Shown here: positions 25,273-33,747 of the stretch, one piece after another
Position numbering within the stretch: position 1 is the stretch's first letter
Layout: each line of letters opens with the position of its first letter
Source: Scleromatobacter sp038243995
Lineage (GTDB): Bacteria; Pseudomonadota; Gammaproteobacteria; Burkholderiales; Burkholderiaceae_C
Length of the DNA stretch: 64,000 nt
Assembly (NCBI GenBank): GCA_038243995.1
Contig: JBBRTV010000015.1
Span: 1-64,000, forward strand
Reading direction: 5' to 3'
The notes under the pieces: generated by a model
Database searches by the model: none
What the model saw: only the letters and a program-made list of their open reading frames with translations
What the model was told of the DNA's origin: nothing
Made by a program: the position numbers and the translations under genes

Positions 25273-27101
25273 CAGTGCTCCACGCCGAGGTAGGCGGCAC
25301 GCACTGCAGGGTCGGCGCGGACGACGTCGGGCGTGCCTTCGGTCAGCTTGGTGCCGAACTCGACGACGACGATCCTGTCGGTCAGCGTCATCACGAAATC
25401 CATGTCGTGCTCGACCAGCAGCAGGCTCATGCCTTCGTCGCGCAGTTGCGCGAGAACCTCGCCCAGCGCGTGCTTCTCCTTCAGGCGCAGGCCGGCGGCG
25501 GGCTCGTCGAGCAGCATCAGCGCGGGATCGGTGCACAGCGCGCGCGCGATTTCCATCAGGCGTTGCTGGCCGAGCGCGAGGTTGCCGGCGGGCTCGTTCG
25601 CCAGCGCCGTCATGCCGATGCGATCGAGCTGCTTCCAGGCCTCCGCGAGCAGCCGCTGCTCGTCGCGGCGATCGAGCCGCAGCATCGCGCGCAGCACGCC
25701 CGCGCCGCCGCGCTTGTGCGCGCCGAGCGCGACGTTCTCGAGCACGCTCATGTCGGGGATCATGCGCACGTGCTGGAAGGTGCGCGACATGCCCCGCTGG
25801 GCGATCAGGCGCGAGGGCTTGCCGTCGATGCGCTGTCCGCGGTAGTCGACGCGCCCGGCGGTCAGCGGCAGCACCCCCGTGATCAGGTTGAACAAGGTGG
25901 ACTTGCCCGCGCCGTTCGGGCCGATCAGGCCGACGATCTCGCCCGCGCGGACATCGAAGCTCACGTCGTTGACGGCCACCAGGCCGCCGAACTGCTTGCG
26001 CGCGGCCTGCACCGACAGCACCGTCTCGCCGCGCGTCGGCGGCGCTTCGCGGGGCAGCGGCGCGGCCTCGGCCCAGCGCGAAGGATCGTGCCGCTTCTGC
26101 GGCAGGCGGCGCGTCGCGATCGACCACAAGCCCTGCGGCGTGACCTGCAGCACGAGGATCAGCACCATGCCGAAGACGACCAGCTCGACCGGGCCGCTGG
26201 TGCCCAGCAGGGCCGGCAGCCAGGTCTGCAGCTGATCCTCGGCGATCTTGACGGCACCGGCGCCGACGAAGGCGCCGCCGACCAGGCCGACGCCCCCCAG
26301 CACCGCCATGAACAGGTACTCGATGCCCATCTGCAGTCCGAACGGGGACGGGTTCACCGAGCGCTGGTAATGCGCGAACAGCCAGCCCGAGAGCGAGGCG
26401 AGGACCGCCGCGATCACGAACGCCAGCACCTTGTAGCGCAGGGTGGCGATGCCCATCGCCTCGGCCATCAGGGTGCCGCCCTTGAGCGCGCGCATCGCGC
26501 GCCCGGGACGGGAATCGAGCAGGTGGCGCAGCGCGAAGGCGGCGGCGACGGCGAACAGCCAGATCAGGTAGTACGAGGCGCGGCCCGATCGGAGCTCGAT
26601 CGAGGCGAGCGCGACCGGCGGGATGCCCTGGATGCCGTCGAACTTGCCGAGGAACTCGAGGTTGCCGACGAGAAAGAACAGCGCCAGGCCCCAGGCAATG
26701 GTCGCCAGCGGCAGGTAGTGGCCCGACATCCGCAGCGTGACGCCGGCGAGGACCAGCGCGACGACCAGCGTCAGCACGACGCCGCACAACAGGCCGAGCC
26801 ACGGCGAGGCGCCGAGCGCGGTCGTCACGTACGCGCTGGCGTAGGCGCCGAGGCCGACGAACGCAGCCTGGCCGAACGAGGTCAGCCCGGCGACGCCGGT
26901 CAGCAGCACGAGCCCGAGCACGACGAGCGCATAGAGGCCGATGTAGTCGAGCTGCGTGATCCAGAACTCGGGCACGGGCAGCAGCGGCAAGGCGAACAGC
27001 ACGGCCAGGCCGATGGCGACCGAAAACCGGCCGATCGCCGCGGCGCGCGGCGAGGATCGCGGGGCGGCGATCGCCGCTGCCGGCTTACTCGTCTTCATCA
27101 T
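25272..27101 (-). CDS. Fused LivM permease and LivG ATPase
   Basis: This 609-residue natural fusion has residues 1-335 as a LivM-type permease with about nine to ten membrane helices, including GLTSFGQAAFVGLGAYASAY and the EAA-like GRAMRALKGGTLMAEAMGI loop. A linker of about 25 residues (QKRHDPSRWAEAAPLPREAP) leads to a LivG ATPase from about 365: Walker A GPNGAGKST, Q-loop RTFQHVRM, signature LALGQQRLMEIARAL, Walker B LMLLDEPAAGL, H-switch LLVEHDMDFV. The signature reads LALGQ where LSYGQ or LSGGQ is usual. It overlaps livH by 17 nt and livF by one. Such LivM-LivG fusions occur in several betaproteobacteria. Confidence 0.9.
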   Translation of the reverse strand: MMKTSKPAAAIAAPRSSPRAAAIGRFSVAIGLAVLFALPLLPVPEFWITQLDYIGLYALVVLGLVLLTGVAGLTSFGQAAFVGLGAYASAYVTTALGASPWLGLLCGVVLTLVVALVLAGVTLRMSGHYLPLATIAWGLALFFLVGNLEFLGKFDGIQGIPPVALASIELRSGRASYYLIWLFAVAAAFALRHLLDSRPGRAMRALKGGTLMAEAMGIATLRYKVLAFVIAAVLASLSGWLFAHYQRSVNPSPFGLQMGIEYLFMAVLGGVGLVGGAFVGAGAVKIAEDQLQTWLPALLGTSGPVELVVFGMVLILVLQVTPQGLWSIATRRLPQKRHDPSRWAEAAPLPREAPPTRGETVLSVQAARKQFGGLVAVNDVSFDVRAGEIVGLIGPNGAGKSTLFNLITGVLPLTAGRVDYRGQRIDGKPSRLIAQRGMSRTFQHVRMIPDMSVLENVALGAHKRGGAGVLRAMLRLDRRDEQRLLAEAWKQLDRIGMTALANEPAGNLALGQQRLMEIARALCTDPALMLLDEPAAGLRLKEKHALGEVLAQLRDEGMSLLLVEHDMDFVMTLTDRIVVVEFGTKLTEGTPDVVRADPAVRAAYLGVEH

Positions 27102-28125
27102 GGTGCCTGTCGGTGAGCGAGCGCAGGAGCAGCACGGGGATGATCGCGGTGAAGACGATCACCTCCTTGTAGGAGCTGGCCCAGAAGGAGCTGAAGGAGT
27201 CGAGCAGGCCGATCAGCAGCGCTCCGGCGCCGGCCAGGGGATAGCTCGCGAGGCCACCGAAGATCGCGGCGACGAAGCCTTTGAGTCCGATGAGGAACCC
27301 GCTGTCGTAGACCATCGTGGTGCTCGGCCCGATCAGCAGGCCCGACAGCGCGCCGATGAAGGCCGCCATCGAGAACGCGCTGCGCCCGGCGTGCTCGGTC
27401 GACACGCCCATCAGGCGCGCGCCGAGCCGGTTGATCGCGGTGGCGCGCAGCGCCTTGCCCGCCAGCGTGCCGGCGAAAAACCGCCACAGCGCGAGCATGA
27501 GCAGGGCCGACACCGCGAGGACGACGATGGTCTGGCCCGACACCGAGACTGCGCCCCAGCTGAAGCTCGCGTCCCAGAACGGCGGCGTGCGGTAGCCCTC
27601 GGCGCCGAAGAAGACGAGGGCGAGCCCGACGAGCGTGAAGTGCACGCCGACCGAGACGATCAGCAGCAGCAGCACCGATGCGTCCGCCAGCGGCTGGTAG
27701 GCGAGGCGATAGACCAGCGGGCCGATGGACGTGACGAGCGCCAGCGTGAGCGCGCCCTGCAGCCACAGCGGCCATGCATGTCCGCTGGCGAGGCCGACGA
27801 CGATCGCCGCGACGACGGGCCACGCGCACAGGCGCGCGATCTCGACGCCCGTCGCGGCCCAGGCGCGGCCCGTGCGCAGCCCGTCCCAGGCTTCGCGCAA
27901 CAGCGTCAGGCCGGCCAGCAGCAGCGCGAGCCAGACGGTGCCGGGGACGCGGCCCAGTTGCAGCATCGCGAGCGTGAGCGCGCTGTAGGCGACGAACTCG
28001 CCCTGGGGGATGAGGATGACGCGGGTGACCGCGAACACCAGCACGATGGCCATGCCGAGCAAGGCATACACGGCGCCGTTGCCGAGGCCGTCGAGCAGCA
28101 GCACCGCGGCGATTGTCGCGTCCAT
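27085..28125 (-). CDS. livH: Branched-chain amino-acid type ABC permease, LivH-like
   Basis: This 346-residue inner-membrane protein starts at ATG 28125 behind AAGGAA. It shows LivH features: GLGNGAVYALLGMAIVLVFAVTRV at the N-terminus, GKALRATAINRLGARLMGVSTE (the EAA loop contacting the ATPase) near 225-246 and SGLLIGPSTTMVYDSGFLIGLKGFVAAIFGG later. It is somewhat longer than E. coli LivH (308) because of an extra hydrophobic segment at about 70-130. First gene of the livH-livMG-livF operon. The missing binding protein is either elsewhere or of another type. Confidence 0.88.
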   Translation of the reverse strand: MDATIAAVLLLDGLGNGAVYALLGMAIVLVFAVTRVILIPQGEFVAYSALTLAMLQLGRVPGTVWLALLLAGLTLLREAWDGLRTGRAWAATGVEIARLCAWPVVAAIVVGLASGHAWPLWLQGALTLALVTSIGPLVYRLAYQPLADASVLLLLIVSVGVHFTLVGLALVFFGAEGYRTPPFWDASFSWGAVSVSGQTIVVLAVSALLMLALWRFFAGTLAGKALRATAINRLGARLMGVSTEHAGRSAFSMAAFIGALSGLLIGPSTTMVYDSGFLIGLKGFVAAIFGGLASYPLAGAGALLIGLLDSFSSFWASSYKEVIVFTAIIPVLLLRSLTDRHHDEDE

Positions 28126-28186
28126 CCGTTCCTTCCAGGGTTGTCTCGCCGCGCGCGGCTCGAGACGGCCGCGGCACGAAGGGGGT

Positions 28187-28205
28187 GTCTGCCGGCGCGG
28201 CAGAC
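28187..28205. repeat. Perfect inverted repeat upstream of livH
   Basis: GTCTGCC, GGCGC, GGCAGAC: seven-bp arms with a five-base spacer, 62 nt upstream of the livH start and 128 nt upstream of the divergent gene at 28333. It could be an operator for either gene or a small hairpin. Confidence 0.5.
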
Positions 28206-28332
28206 GTTTCATCGAACCCCCCGAATTTACCCTGGCTTCGCCGCGCGGCCGCTCCGCCGGGATCGAGTCTTGCCAAGAGCGTTCACACGCGACTCGTTCG
28301 AAGTCGCCGAATCCGAGCCGGAGCAACGCATC

Positions 28333-28731
28333 ATGAACACGCCTTCGTCGCCAGTCTTCCTCTGGGAATCCGGCAGGCTTGCGGAGCGACCGGCGCCGCG
28401 CGCCCTGGCGTTCACGCGGGAACAATGGATCGCGGCGACACTGCTCGTGCTCGCGGCGGTCGTGTTCGCGGTTTTCGTCGCGGTGGTCGAACGTGCCGTG
28501 CAGCGCAGCGAGATCCAGCACCGCAGCTTGCGCGCCCGCGCCGTGGCGGAGGCCGAATGCGAGGCCGCGAAGCCGGCCGAATCGCGCGGAGATTGCCGGT
28601 CGCTGTTCGACGGCCAGGCGCAGGCGGGCGCGGCTGCGGCGGCCGGTGCCGAGGCCGGCCGGCAAGCGGCCGGGCCGTCGTGGCACGTGTCGACGGCCGC
28701 TGTAGCGGCGACAGCGGGTGCGCGCGAGTGA
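28333..28731 (+). CDS. Small single-pass membrane protein, unknown
   Basis: This 132-residue protein has a cytosolic N-terminus (about 32 residues), one clear transmembrane helix (IAATLLVLAAVVFAVFVAVV, about 33-52) and an Ala/Arg/Glu-rich C-terminal part. The latter includes two Cys in a short loop (EAECEAAKPAESRGDCRS) that could form a disulfide outside the membrane. No family recognised. It is divergent from livH and convergent on a metallopeptidase gene. Confidence 0.5.
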   Translation: MNTPSSPVFLWESGRLAERPAPRALAFTREQWIAATLLVLAAVVFAVFVAVVERAVQRSEIQHRSLRARAVAEAECEAAKPAESRGDCRSLFDGQAQAGAAAAAGAEAGRQAAGPSWHVSTAAVAATAGARE

Positions 28732-28782
28732 TCCGGCGCCGCGACCGCGGCATCGCATTGCGTGTGGGCGGGCTCCGGCGGT

Positions 28783-29469
28783 TCAGTCGTCCAGCAGGCC
28801 GCGCTGCCACATAGCCATCGCCTGGTCGAATGGCGCCCCGGTGGAAGTGAAGGCCGCGGCTTCGTGCGCCAGCTTCAGCCAGTGCCGGGTGTCGTGGAAG
28901 CCGCGCTCCGTCTCGTCGGAGCGGGCCTGGTCGAACCAGGCCAGCACGCTCTCGAACTGATCGGGGTGGCGCGCGCGCGTCCACGCGAGGCCGACGAGAT
29001 CGGCGTAGGCCTCCTCGCGACGCGTGATGCGCATCTCGCGCGCGATCGCCTGGAGTTCGGCGGTCGGCTGGCTGCGCTCGATGGTGTCGGGCGCGTCGTC
29101 GACCCCGGGCGGCAGGCTGTCGAAGGTGCCGCTGCGATGGCGCTGGCAGTGGCCGATCTCGTGCGCGGTCATGGCTTCGATCGCCGCCTGGCGGATGCGC
29201 GCGGGGATGGCGGCCAGCGTCGTCTCTGCGGCCGGATTGCCGCGCATCGCGAAGACCAGCGTGCAGCGGCCCTCGCCGTAGCCCATCGCCAGCGGGGCGT
29301 CCCCCGGACGCGCTTGCGGCAAGACGACGATGTCGATCGGCAAGCCCTGTTCGAGAGCCCAGGCGACCGCGGGCGTGGCACCGGCGAGCCAGCGCTGTTC
29401 GGTATCGGTGAGGGTCGGGGTGGCGGGCGCCGTGCGCGCCGCGAGCAGCAACGCAAAGAGCGCGAACAC
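28783..29469 (-). CDS. Exported HExxH zinc metallopeptidase-like protein
   Basis: This 228-residue protein has a hydrophobic N-terminal export signal (MFALFALLLAARTAPA). AHEIGHCQRH places the zinc-binding HExxH at residues 103-107, and REEAYADLVGLAW (about 151-163) provides the likely third ligand in an ExxxAD arrangement, as in several gluzincin-like families. The remaining sequence is unremarkable. It is the last of a series of minus-strand envelope genes from 32.9 to 28.8 kb. Substrate unknown. A second, unrelated HExxH gene lies at 37914-39305. Confidence 0.6.
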   Translation of the reverse strand: MFALFALLLAARTAPATPTLTDTEQRWLAGATPAVAWALEQGLPIDIVVLPQARPGDAPLAMGYGEGRCTLVFAMRGNPAAETTLAAIPARIRQAAIEAMTAHEIGHCQRHRSGTFDSLPPGVDDAPDTIERSQPTAELQAIAREMRITRREEAYADLVGLAWTRARHPDQFESVLAWFDQARSDETERGFHDTRHWLKLAHEAAAFTSTGAPFDQAMAMWQRGLLDD

Positions 29470-29518
29470 GGTGCGGGTTCTAGCGGCCAGGACGGGCTCC
29501 CCGGAGGTCGTGGCAAGG

Positions 29519-29827
29519 CTACAACGGGCGCTCTTGGCGACAGTGCGCCAGCGTGCGCTCGAGCAGGGAGCGGGCCTTGTGCGCGGTCGCGTTGGGCGAC
29601 AGCAGGTGGCCGGTGTCTTCGAAGAAGCGGTTGGCCAGCGCGTGGATCACCTGCGGATGGGCGCCTCCCGGTCGCGCCATCAGCAGCGGCGCCGGACAGC
29701 CGATCAACGCCTTGCGCAACATCTTCGCGTGCACCCGGTAGCGCAGCGGATTCATGGGCACGCGACCCACTTCCATCGCCTGGAGTTCACCGGCAAGGTG
29801 TTCGATGAAGAGCTGTTTCGAGTCCAT
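29519..29827 (-). CDS. Conserved-looking small protein, unknown
   Basis: This 102-residue basic protein is mainly helical (MDSKQLFIEHLAGELQAMEV, HAKMLRKALIG, HALANRFFEDTGHLL). No signal, membrane helix or recognised motif. I chose ATG 29827; another in-frame ATG 12 nt upstream (29839) is equally possible, and neither has a strong ribosome site. It lies between the metallopeptidase and brkB-like genes on the same strand. Confidence 0.5.
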   Translation of the reverse strand: MDSKQLFIEHLAGELQAMEVGRVPMNPLRYRVHAKMLRKALIGCPAPLLMARPGGAHPQVIHALANRFFEDTGHLLSPNATAHKARSLLERTLAHCRQERPL

Positions 29828-29967
29828 GGGTGCAAGCATGGCATCGCTGCGGCGCGCCGTTCCGGCGAACACGGGGGCCATTCGTGCGTTTTTCCCGGCG
29901 GAGCGGGGATAAGTGACGACCGAAGGACGCCGTCTCCCGCAGGCTTGCGGCGCCGCGCCGCTGGTCT

Positions 29968-30975
29968 TCAGTCGGCAGGCCGCACGGCGGCACGGCCGTC
30001 GCCGGCGGTCGGAACCGTCACCGGCGGAGCCGGCTGCGGGCTTGCCGCGACCGCCCGGCCGCGCGAGGCGTCCGTGCGGTGGGTTCGGGGCGGGGCCGCG
30101 CCGTCGCGCCCGCGCAGCGAGCCGACGCGGCGCGCGTAGACCCAGGTGAACTCGGCGCCGAGCAGGAAGATCTGCGCCGACCAGTAGACCCATACGACCA
30201 TGGCGACGAGCGAGGCGGCGGCGCCGAACGTCGACGCCACGCCGCTGCGCCCGATGTACATGCCGATGGCCATCTTGCCGACCGTGAACAGTAGCGCGGT
30301 CACGAGCGCGCCGACCCAGACGTCTTTCCACTGGACGCGCACGCGCGGCATCAGCTTGTAGATCAGCGCGAACGCGACGGTGATGAAACAGAAGCTGACG
30401 GCGAAGTCGATCAGCGCGGCCAGGGCGCCGAGGTCGAGGTAGCGGCTCCACCAGCGCTGGATGGCGGCCAGCATCGCGCTCGCGACCAGCGACACCATCA
30501 ACAGGAAACCGATGCCGAAAATCATGCCCAGCGACAGCAGCCGGGTCCGCAGCCACTTCCAGACGCCCGGCATGCGCTCGCGCTCCGGCGCGCGCCAGAT
30601 GCGGTCGAGCGCGTTCTGCAGTTCGCCGAACACGGACGTGGCGCCGACGAGCAACGCGCCGACGCCAAAGGTCGTCGCCAGGATGCCGGTGGCGGGGTGG
30701 TTGACGCTCTCCAGCAAAGCCTGCACCGCACGGGCGCCCTCGGTGCCCATCAGGCCCTGGAGCTGGTCGATGATCTCGCCGCGCGCGGCCTTCTCGCCGA
30801 ACACCAGTCCGGCCACGGAAATCACGATCAGCAGCAGCGGCGCGATCGAGAACATCGTGTAGTAGGCGAGGGCAGCACCCATGCTGGAGGCGTAGTCGTC
30901 CGACCACGAGGCCACCGTCTCGCGGGCCAGAGACCAGGCGGTCTTGAGTCTTTCGATGTACAGCGCAGCGAGCAT
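29968..30975 (-). CDS. YihY/BrkB-family inner-membrane protein
   Basis: This 335-residue protein has six predicted helices, typical of the YihY (formerly RNase BN/BrkB) family. MGAALAYYTMFSIAPLLLIVISVAGLVFG near the N-terminus and a later STFGAAASLVAMVVWVYWSAQIFLLGAEFTWVYA are hallmark segments. The last 50 residues are a soluble Arg/Pro/Ala tail longer than usual. Biochemical function of the family is unsettled (transport or envelope integrity is suspected). It lies 100 nt downstream of a DUF2383-type gene in the same direction and may share its promoter. Confidence 0.85.
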   Translation of the reverse strand: MLAALYIERLKTAWSLARETVASWSDDYASSMGAALAYYTMFSIAPLLLIVISVAGLVFGEKAARGEIIDQLQGLMGTEGARAVQALLESVNHPATGILATTFGVGALLVGATSVFGELQNALDRIWRAPERERMPGVWKWLRTRLLSLGMIFGIGFLLMVSLVASAMLAAIQRWWSRYLDLGALAALIDFAVSFCFITVAFALIYKLMPRVRVQWKDVWVGALVTALLFTVGKMAIGMYIGRSGVASTFGAAASLVAMVVWVYWSAQIFLLGAEFTWVYARRVGSLRGRDGAAPPRTHRTDASRGRAVAASPQPAPPVTVPTAGDGRAAVRPAD

Positions 30976-31075
30976 GGATACGGGCGAAGGGGAGTCGTGA
31001 AGACGACCGCGCCTGGCGGGCGGCTCGTTGGCTCACGCCAGCAGTGCGGGCCGGCAAAGGCCCCGGACTGCCGCG

Positions 31076-31531
31076 TCAGACCTGCGTGGCGCGCGCCTGG
31101 TCGCGCAGGCTGCGCACCTGGGCATGGTTGCGCTTGACACCTTCGTACTGGCGCTCGATCAGCATGCGGATGTTGTCGGGCAGCGCCTCGTCGAGCGCGT
31201 CGCGATAACGCTCCATCGCGGAATCCGCGCCCTTTTCGCAGGCTTCCAGCAAGGACTTGTCGCTGTAGCCGGACAGCGTGCCCAGCAGCGAGACCCAACC
31301 GCGATGCAGCGCACCGCTGGCGCTGCCGCCGGTTTCCGGATCGCCACCCAGCTGCACGACCTGGGCACGCAGCTCGGCACAGGATTGGGCACACTCGGTC
31401 GCGCGGTTCGTGAACAGGGTCTTGAGATCGATCGAGTGCACATGCTCGGCCACGTTGCGGAAACCGCGCTCGCCGTCGTTGCATGTTTCGATGAGGGTAT
31501 TCAGAACGTCGATGGTGTCCTGGTTGTCCAT
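31076..31531 (-). CDS. PA2169/DUF2383-type four-helix-bundle stress protein
   Basis: This 151-residue, ferritin-like helical protein shows the family start DTIDVLNTLIETCNDGERGF and the helices RATECAQSCAELRAQVVQLGG and LLEACEKGADSAMERYRDAL. Family members are often linked to stress and biofilm conditions, and function is unknown. GAAAGGT lies before the start. A sigma-54 promoter match (31577-31592, minus) lies 45 nt upstream. Downstream it may run into the brkB-like gene. Confidence 0.8.
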   Translation of the reverse strand: MDNQDTIDVLNTLIETCNDGERGFRNVAEHVHSIDLKTLFTNRATECAQSCAELRAQVVQLGGDPETGGSASGALHRGWVSLLGTLSGYSDKSLLEACEKGADSAMERYRDALDEALPDNIRMLIERQYEGVKRNHAQVRSLRDQARATQV

Positions 31532-31576
31532 GATGGAGACCTTTCAAGTCGGGGGTTGCAGGGGGTGGACAGGTCG

Positions 31577-31592
31577 AGGCAGTCCGCGTGCC
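31577..31592 (-). promoter_or_regulatory. Sigma-54 promoter candidate for the DUF2383 gene
   Basis: On the minus strand GGGCAC-GCGGA-CTGCC matches the -24/-12 consensus TGGCAC-N5-TTGCW with exact 12-base GG-to-GC spacing and one mismatch in the -12 box. Its GC lies 47 nt before the ATG. Confidence 0.6.
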
Positions 31593-31637
31593 CGCGACCG
31601 CCGGCTCGCGGGTCACGCAAACGCCGGGTCGAGTCGC

Positions 31638-32945
31638 CTACAGGAAGAACTCGAAGCGGCGCGCGATCATCTCGAGCACGCGCTGGCGCAGGCCGCGCCG
31701 CGACCATTGCGCCGGGTCGATTGCACGGGCCCGCCCCACGTCGTCCCGGAAGACGCGTTCCATTTCCTGCGCGAGGTTCGCATCCAGCATGACCAGGTTC
31801 GCCTCGGCGTTGTGCAGGAAACTGCGCCAGTCGAGGTTGCTCGATCCGACGGTCGTCCACACCCCGTCGATGACGCAGGTCTTCGCGTGCAGCAAAGTGT
31901 CGTGTCGTTCGTGCAGGCGCACGCCGGCGCGCAACAGGCGGCTGTAGTGCGACCGGCCGGCGTGGATCGGTGCCCAGAAGTCGCTCACGCCGGGCAGCAG
32001 CAGGTGCACCTCCACGCCGCGCCGGGCGGCGTGCGTCAGCGCGCGCATCAGGCGGCGTGTCGGCACCAGATAGGCGGTCGTCAGGAAGATGCGTTGCTGC
32101 GCGGCTCCCAGGGCTGTCAGCAGGGAGCGGTAGAACGGGTTGCGGCGGCGCCCGGCATCGCAGGCCGCGAGCGCGACGCGCTGGTTGCCGACCGGCGCGA
32201 TCGCCGGGTAATAGCCGCTGCCGTGGAGCGCGATCTGCGAATGCCGGGCCCAGTGCTGCATGAACAGGCGCTGGATCTGCGCCACGATGGGCCCTTCGAC
32301 GCGCACATGCGTGTCGCGCCAGCCGGGCTTGGCAGCCAGCCCGGTGCCTGCGCGTCCGGCGGCCGCGCGCTCGCGGTCGTGGGGAGCGCGCGGCGGCAGC
32401 CCAGCGAGCGGCGTGGAGCCGGCCGCATAGACCGGGCTGATGTTGACGCCGCCGATGAAGCCGATGCGGCCGTCGACGACCATCAGCTTGCGGTGGTCGC
32501 GCAGGTGCAGCGCGCGGCTCAGGAGGTTGCGCAGGCGATTGAGCGGGTTATATTCGCAGACGCTGACGCCGTCGGCGCGCAAGCCGTCGAAGTAGCTCGC
32601 GGGGGTTCCGATCGAGCCGAAGCTGTCGTACAGCACGTTCACGCGCACGCCGGCACGGGCGCGCTCGCCCAGTCGGCGCGCGAACTCCTCGCCGGGGCCG
32701 ACCGCCTCGAAGATGTAGCTTTCCAGGTTGATGTGATGGCGCGCGCCGGAAATCGCCTCGAACATGGCCGCATAAGTGCCCGGGCCGTCCTGCAGCAGGT
32801 CCACCCGGTTGCCCGTGACCATCGGTGCGCAGACGCCGCTCGCCCGCGAATGGGCCTGTGCGTGCAGGGCCATCAGGGGCAGCGCCCGGTTCTGGAGATC
32901 GGGCATCGGCAGCGGGGGCAACCGGACCGAGACGGGGGCAGGCAT
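31638..32945 (-). CDS. Phospholipase-D family protein, cardiolipin-synthase-like
   Basis: This 435-residue protein has two HKD active-site motifs: HLRDHRKLMVVDG (His151, Lys153, Asp158) and LLHAKTCVIDG (His352, Lys354, Asp359), each followed by the GG or GSSN element. It most resembles ClsB/ClsC-type cardiolipin synthases, which make cardiolipin at the inner membrane from two glycerophospholipids. No N-terminal membrane helices are present, consistent with ClsB rather than ClsA. A stretch after the first motif (about 175-206) is an Arg/Ala-rich insert. Start ATG 32945 follows GGAAG. A weaker sigma-54 match lies upstream. Confidence 0.8.
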   Translation of the reverse strand: MPAPVSVRLPPLPMPDLQNRALPLMALHAQAHSRASGVCAPMVTGNRVDLLQDGPGTYAAMFEAISGARHHINLESYIFEAVGPGEEFARRLGERARAGVRVNVLYDSFGSIGTPASYFDGLRADGVSVCEYNPLNRLRNLLSRALHLRDHRKLMVVDGRIGFIGGVNISPVYAAGSTPLAGLPPRAPHDRERAAAGRAGTGLAAKPGWRDTHVRVEGPIVAQIQRLFMQHWARHSQIALHGSGYYPAIAPVGNQRVALAACDAGRRRNPFYRSLLTALGAAQQRIFLTTAYLVPTRRLMRALTHAARRGVEVHLLLPGVSDFWAPIHAGRSHYSRLLRAGVRLHERHDTLLHAKTCVIDGVWTTVGSSNLDWRSFLHNAEANLVMLDANLAQEMERVFRDDVGRARAIDPAQWSRRGLRQRVLEMIARRFEFFL

Positions 32946-33013
32946 GGGGGCTTCCTTCGCTGTTGTCGGGTGCTGCGGAGGCGAGCACTGCCCACAGGCG
33001 CGTCGCACACCAC

Positions 33014-33029
33014 AGCAAGCATCGTTCCC
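33014..33029 (-). promoter_or_regulatory. Weak sigma-54 promoter candidate for the PLD gene
   Basis: Minus strand GGGAAC-GATGC-TTGCT has correct spacing and a perfect -12 box, but the -24 box has A for the conserved C. It lies about 70 nt upstream of ATG 32945, back to back with the stronger plus-strand match at 33071. Confidence 0.35.
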
Positions 33030-33051
33030 GAGCCGGCGCGCCGGTCGCCAG

Positions 33052-33067
33052 GCCGCGACGTCGCGGC
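33052..33067. repeat. 16-bp perfect palindrome beside a sigma-54 promoter
   Basis: GCCGCGACGTCGCGGC is a perfect palindrome ending four bases before the -24 element at 33071. A 12-bp palindrome, CCGGCGCGCCGG, lies at 33033-33044. Either could be an activator or repressor site, although GC-rich DNA produces such palindromes readily. Confidence 0.4.
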
Positions 33068-33070
33068 GCG

Positions 33071-33086
33071 TGGCACGGCGGTTGCC
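33071..33086 (+). promoter_or_regulatory. Sigma-54 promoter candidate for the outer-membrane barrel gene
   Basis: TGGCAC-GGCGG-TTGCC is an exact match to the -24/-12 consensus, with GG at 33072-33073 and GC at 33084-33085. The GC is 48 nt before the ATG at 33133. Confidence 0.75.
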
Positions 33087-33132
33087 TGATGGGGGGAATC
33101 CATCGTCCTACACGCCCTGCGAGGTACTCCTG

Positions 33133-33747
33133 ATGTCCCGCCAGCTTCGTGCCCTCTCCGGCGCAATAGCGGTCGCCGCCGCAGCGCTTGCGATCCCCTG
33201 TGGGGCCGGTGCGCAGTCCAGCCTGGCCGCTGGCGTGGGCAACGCCTCGGCGACGGCCGGCAGGAGCTTCATCGACATCGCGGTCGGCAAGCCGCGGTAT
33301 GCAACGTCCTGCGGCGACGTGGCCGGATTCACGTGTTCGAACAACGGCACGTCGTACAGCATCACTGCGGGCAACATGTTCACGCAGAATGTCGGCGCTT
33401 CGCTCGCCTACCTCGACCTCGGCAACGCCGACCGCGCCGGGGGCAGCGTGAGAGCGCGCGGCCTCAACCTCAGCGCGGTGGGTCGCGTGCCGCTGGGCGA
33501 CAGCTTCGCCGTCGAAGGCAAGATCGGCACGACCTACGGCGTGACCCATGTACAGGCGAATCCGCTCTCGGGCGTCACGAATGGTCGCGACAGCGGATTC
33601 GGGCTCGCCTATGGCGTGGCACTGGACGTGAACTTCGCGCGCGGACTGCGCGGCAGCGTGGGCCTGGACCAGCACGCCATGCATTTCGCGGGGCAGGGCA
33701 CGTCCACCGTGCGCAATGTCACCGTGGGACTCGGCTACCAGTTCTGA
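33133..33747 (+). CDS. Outer-membrane beta-barrel protein
   Basis: This 204-residue protein has a signal peptide (about 1-27, ALSGAIAVAAAALAIPCGAGAQ). Alternating amphipathic strands follow and it ends in LGYQF, a C-terminal aromatic as recognised by the BAM machinery. It resembles small eight-stranded OmpA/OmpX-like barrels (NVGASLAYLDLG, FAVEGKIGTTYG, GFGLAYGVALDVNFA). Two Cys (near 58 and 66) could pair in an extracellular loop. An exact sigma-54 promoter match lies upstream. It could be a stress-induced porin-like or adhesion barrel. Confidence 0.8.
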   Translation: MSRQLRALSGAIAVAAAALAIPCGAGAQSSLAAGVGNASATAGRSFIDIAVGKPRYATSCGDVAGFTCSNNGTSYSITAGNMFTQNVGASLAYLDLGNADRAGGSVRARGLNLSAVGRVPLGDSFAVEGKIGTTYGVTHVQANPLSGVTNGRDSGFGLAYGVALDVNFARGLRGSVGLDQHAMHFAGQGTSTVRNVTVGLGYQF

